A program made the position numbers and the translations under genes. From Acidimicrobiales bacterium (GTDB taxonomy: Bacteria; Actinomycetota; Acidimicrobiia; Acidimicrobiales; VFJN01), in the NCBI GenBank assembly GCA_016936035.1, contig JAFGPU010000037.1, positions 1-5,990 on the forward strand: a stretch of DNA of 5,990 nt, written 5' to 3'. Shown in pieces: positions 5,263-5,990 of the stretch. The notes beneath the pieces were generated by a model. It searched no databases, had not been told where the DNA came from, and saw only the letters and a program-made list of their open reading frames with translations. Numbering within the stretch: position 1 is the first letter of the stretch; each line of letters begins with the position of its first letter.

Positions 5263-5990
5263 TCGGCGTTCGGCACGGCGCCGCCGAGCAGGCGATCGGC
5301 GAAGTCGGCGAGCGACGCCACGTGCACGTGGTCGGCCGGGCACAACCCCAGGGGGTCGACGTGCACGGCCGGCATCCCCGCCGCGGACGCGCCGTCGGCG
5401 TCGTAGCCGCCGGCGTCGCCGATGTGGCAGACCCGGTCGAGGGGCAGGCCGAGGCCCTCGGCCGTGGCAACGAACATGGCCGCATCGGGCTTGTGCACGC
5501 CGATGACCCCGGAGTCGGAGACGTGCTCGACCGGCAGGCCGGGTCCGTCGCCGACCTGGACGAGCTCGTAGCGGGCCAGCATCTCGGCCACCGTGCCGTC
5601 GGCGTTGCTGGTGATGGCCAGCCGCAGGCCGGCGGCCGCCAGTCGCCGGGCCGCAGCGCGCGCCCCGGGCACCGGCTGGTGCCACACCGGGGGGACGAGC
5701 ACGTCGGCCAGGGCGCGAGCGCCGCGTTCCACCTCGTCGTCGGGCACGCCGACCGCCCGGAGGAAGGCGTGGGTGTAGTCGGTGAACTCCTCGGGCTGCG
5801 ACCGGGCCCGATCGACCTCGGCCATCGCCACGTAGTGCCCGTCCGTGAACAGCCCCCGGTCGTGCCGCACCCCCGCCCGCGTCAGGGCGTGGCCGAGCAT
5901 GCCCTGATCGGGCAGCACCAGCACGCCGCCGGCGTCGAGGCTGACGGCGTCGAACGACGTGCGGTCGAGGGGAAACGGGTCGTTCACCAC
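5259..5990 (-). CDS. HAD-superfamily hydrolase, subfamily IA-like
   Basis: At least 243 residues, running to the window edge. Motif I is VSLDAGGVLV with nucleophile Asp19. The usual second Asp (DxD) is Gly21, as in the 'DxGGV' HADs. Motif II is AITSNADGT (Thr127/Ser128-Asn129). Motif III is Lys167 in GVHKPDAAMF, and motif IV is CHIGDAGGYDADGASAAGM (Asp192, Asp197). The stretch between motifs I and II is a helical cap of the C1 type. The enzyme should hydrolyse a small phosphate ester or a related substrate in the cytoplasm; lack of the general acid/base Asp may mean a slower or different reaction. The last three bases of the window read GTG in sense, followed by another GTG, and leave a normal 12-residue lead before the first strand. 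This may therefore be the true start, but an upstream start cannot be excluded. Its TGA overlaps the promoter of the next gene. Confidence 0.9.
   Translation of the reverse strand: MVNDPFPLDRTSFDAVSLDAGGVLVLPDQGMLGHALTRAGVRHDRGLFTDGHYVAMAEVDRARSQPEEFTDYTHAFLRAVGVPDDEVERGARALADVLVPPVWHQPVPGARAAARRLAAAGLRLAITSNADGTVAEMLARYELVQVGDGPGLPVEHVSDSGVIGVHKPDAAMFVATAEGLGLPLDRVCHIGDAGGYDADGASAAGMPAVHVDPLGLCPADHVHVASLADFADRLLGGAVPNAD

Noticed and set aside
5227..5685. N-terminal extension of the DsbA-like protein into the HAD gene
   Set aside because: The extension is Arg-rich out-of-frame HAD sequence; the conserved domain begins about 20 residues after the GTG at 5226, which a promoter fits.

Overview
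This is a very GC-rich, gene-dense bacterial window. Codon use is strongly G/C at third positions, GTG starts are common, and several genes overlap by 4 bases. Together with a mycothiol-dependent-enzyme family member, this points to an actinobacterium; an Acidimicrobiia-like lineage is possible, but the sequence alone does not settle it. No mobile element, CRISPR array, tRNA or rRNA was seen.

Plus strand, 1-1463: the 3' end of larB followed by a complete larC, joined by a GTGA stop/start overlap. These are two of the three genes that make the nickel-pincer nucleotide (NPN) cofactor of lactate racemase and related LarA-type enzymes. larE and a LarA-type client are not in view. LarC is one continuous protein, not the frameshift-split form known from Lactobacillus. 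The lar genes converge on the minus-strand block with only 5 bases between stop codons. A strong hairpin lies 63 bases past the larC stop, inside the end of the opposing gene.

Minus strand, 5990 down to 1469, in transcription order: (1) a HAD-superfamily hydrolase reaching the window edge; (2) a DsbA/FrnE-like thioredoxin-fold protein with a single-cysteine C-P-W-A site; (3) a mycothiol-dependent maleylpyruvate-isomerase-type (MDMPI/DinB-fold) protein overlapping the previous gene by 4 bases; (4) after a 67-base gap, a 191-residue soluble protein of unknown function; (5) a 14-TM DHA2-type MFS exporter with an unusual three-cysteine C-terminal tail.

The minus block appears to hold at least two transcription units. 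A well-formed promoter (TTGACC, 17-base spacer, TACGGT) lies between genes 1 and 2, with its -10 only 7 bases from the GTG start. This predicts a leaderless mRNA for the DsbA-like/MDMPI pair, and a perfect 7+7 palindrome overlaps the -35. A weaker leaderless-type -10 precedes gene 4. The most interesting unit is the coupled DsbA-like/MDMPI pair. Both families are associated with low-molecular-weight thiols, so the pair may form a small mycothiol-linked isomerase or detoxification module; this is inference.
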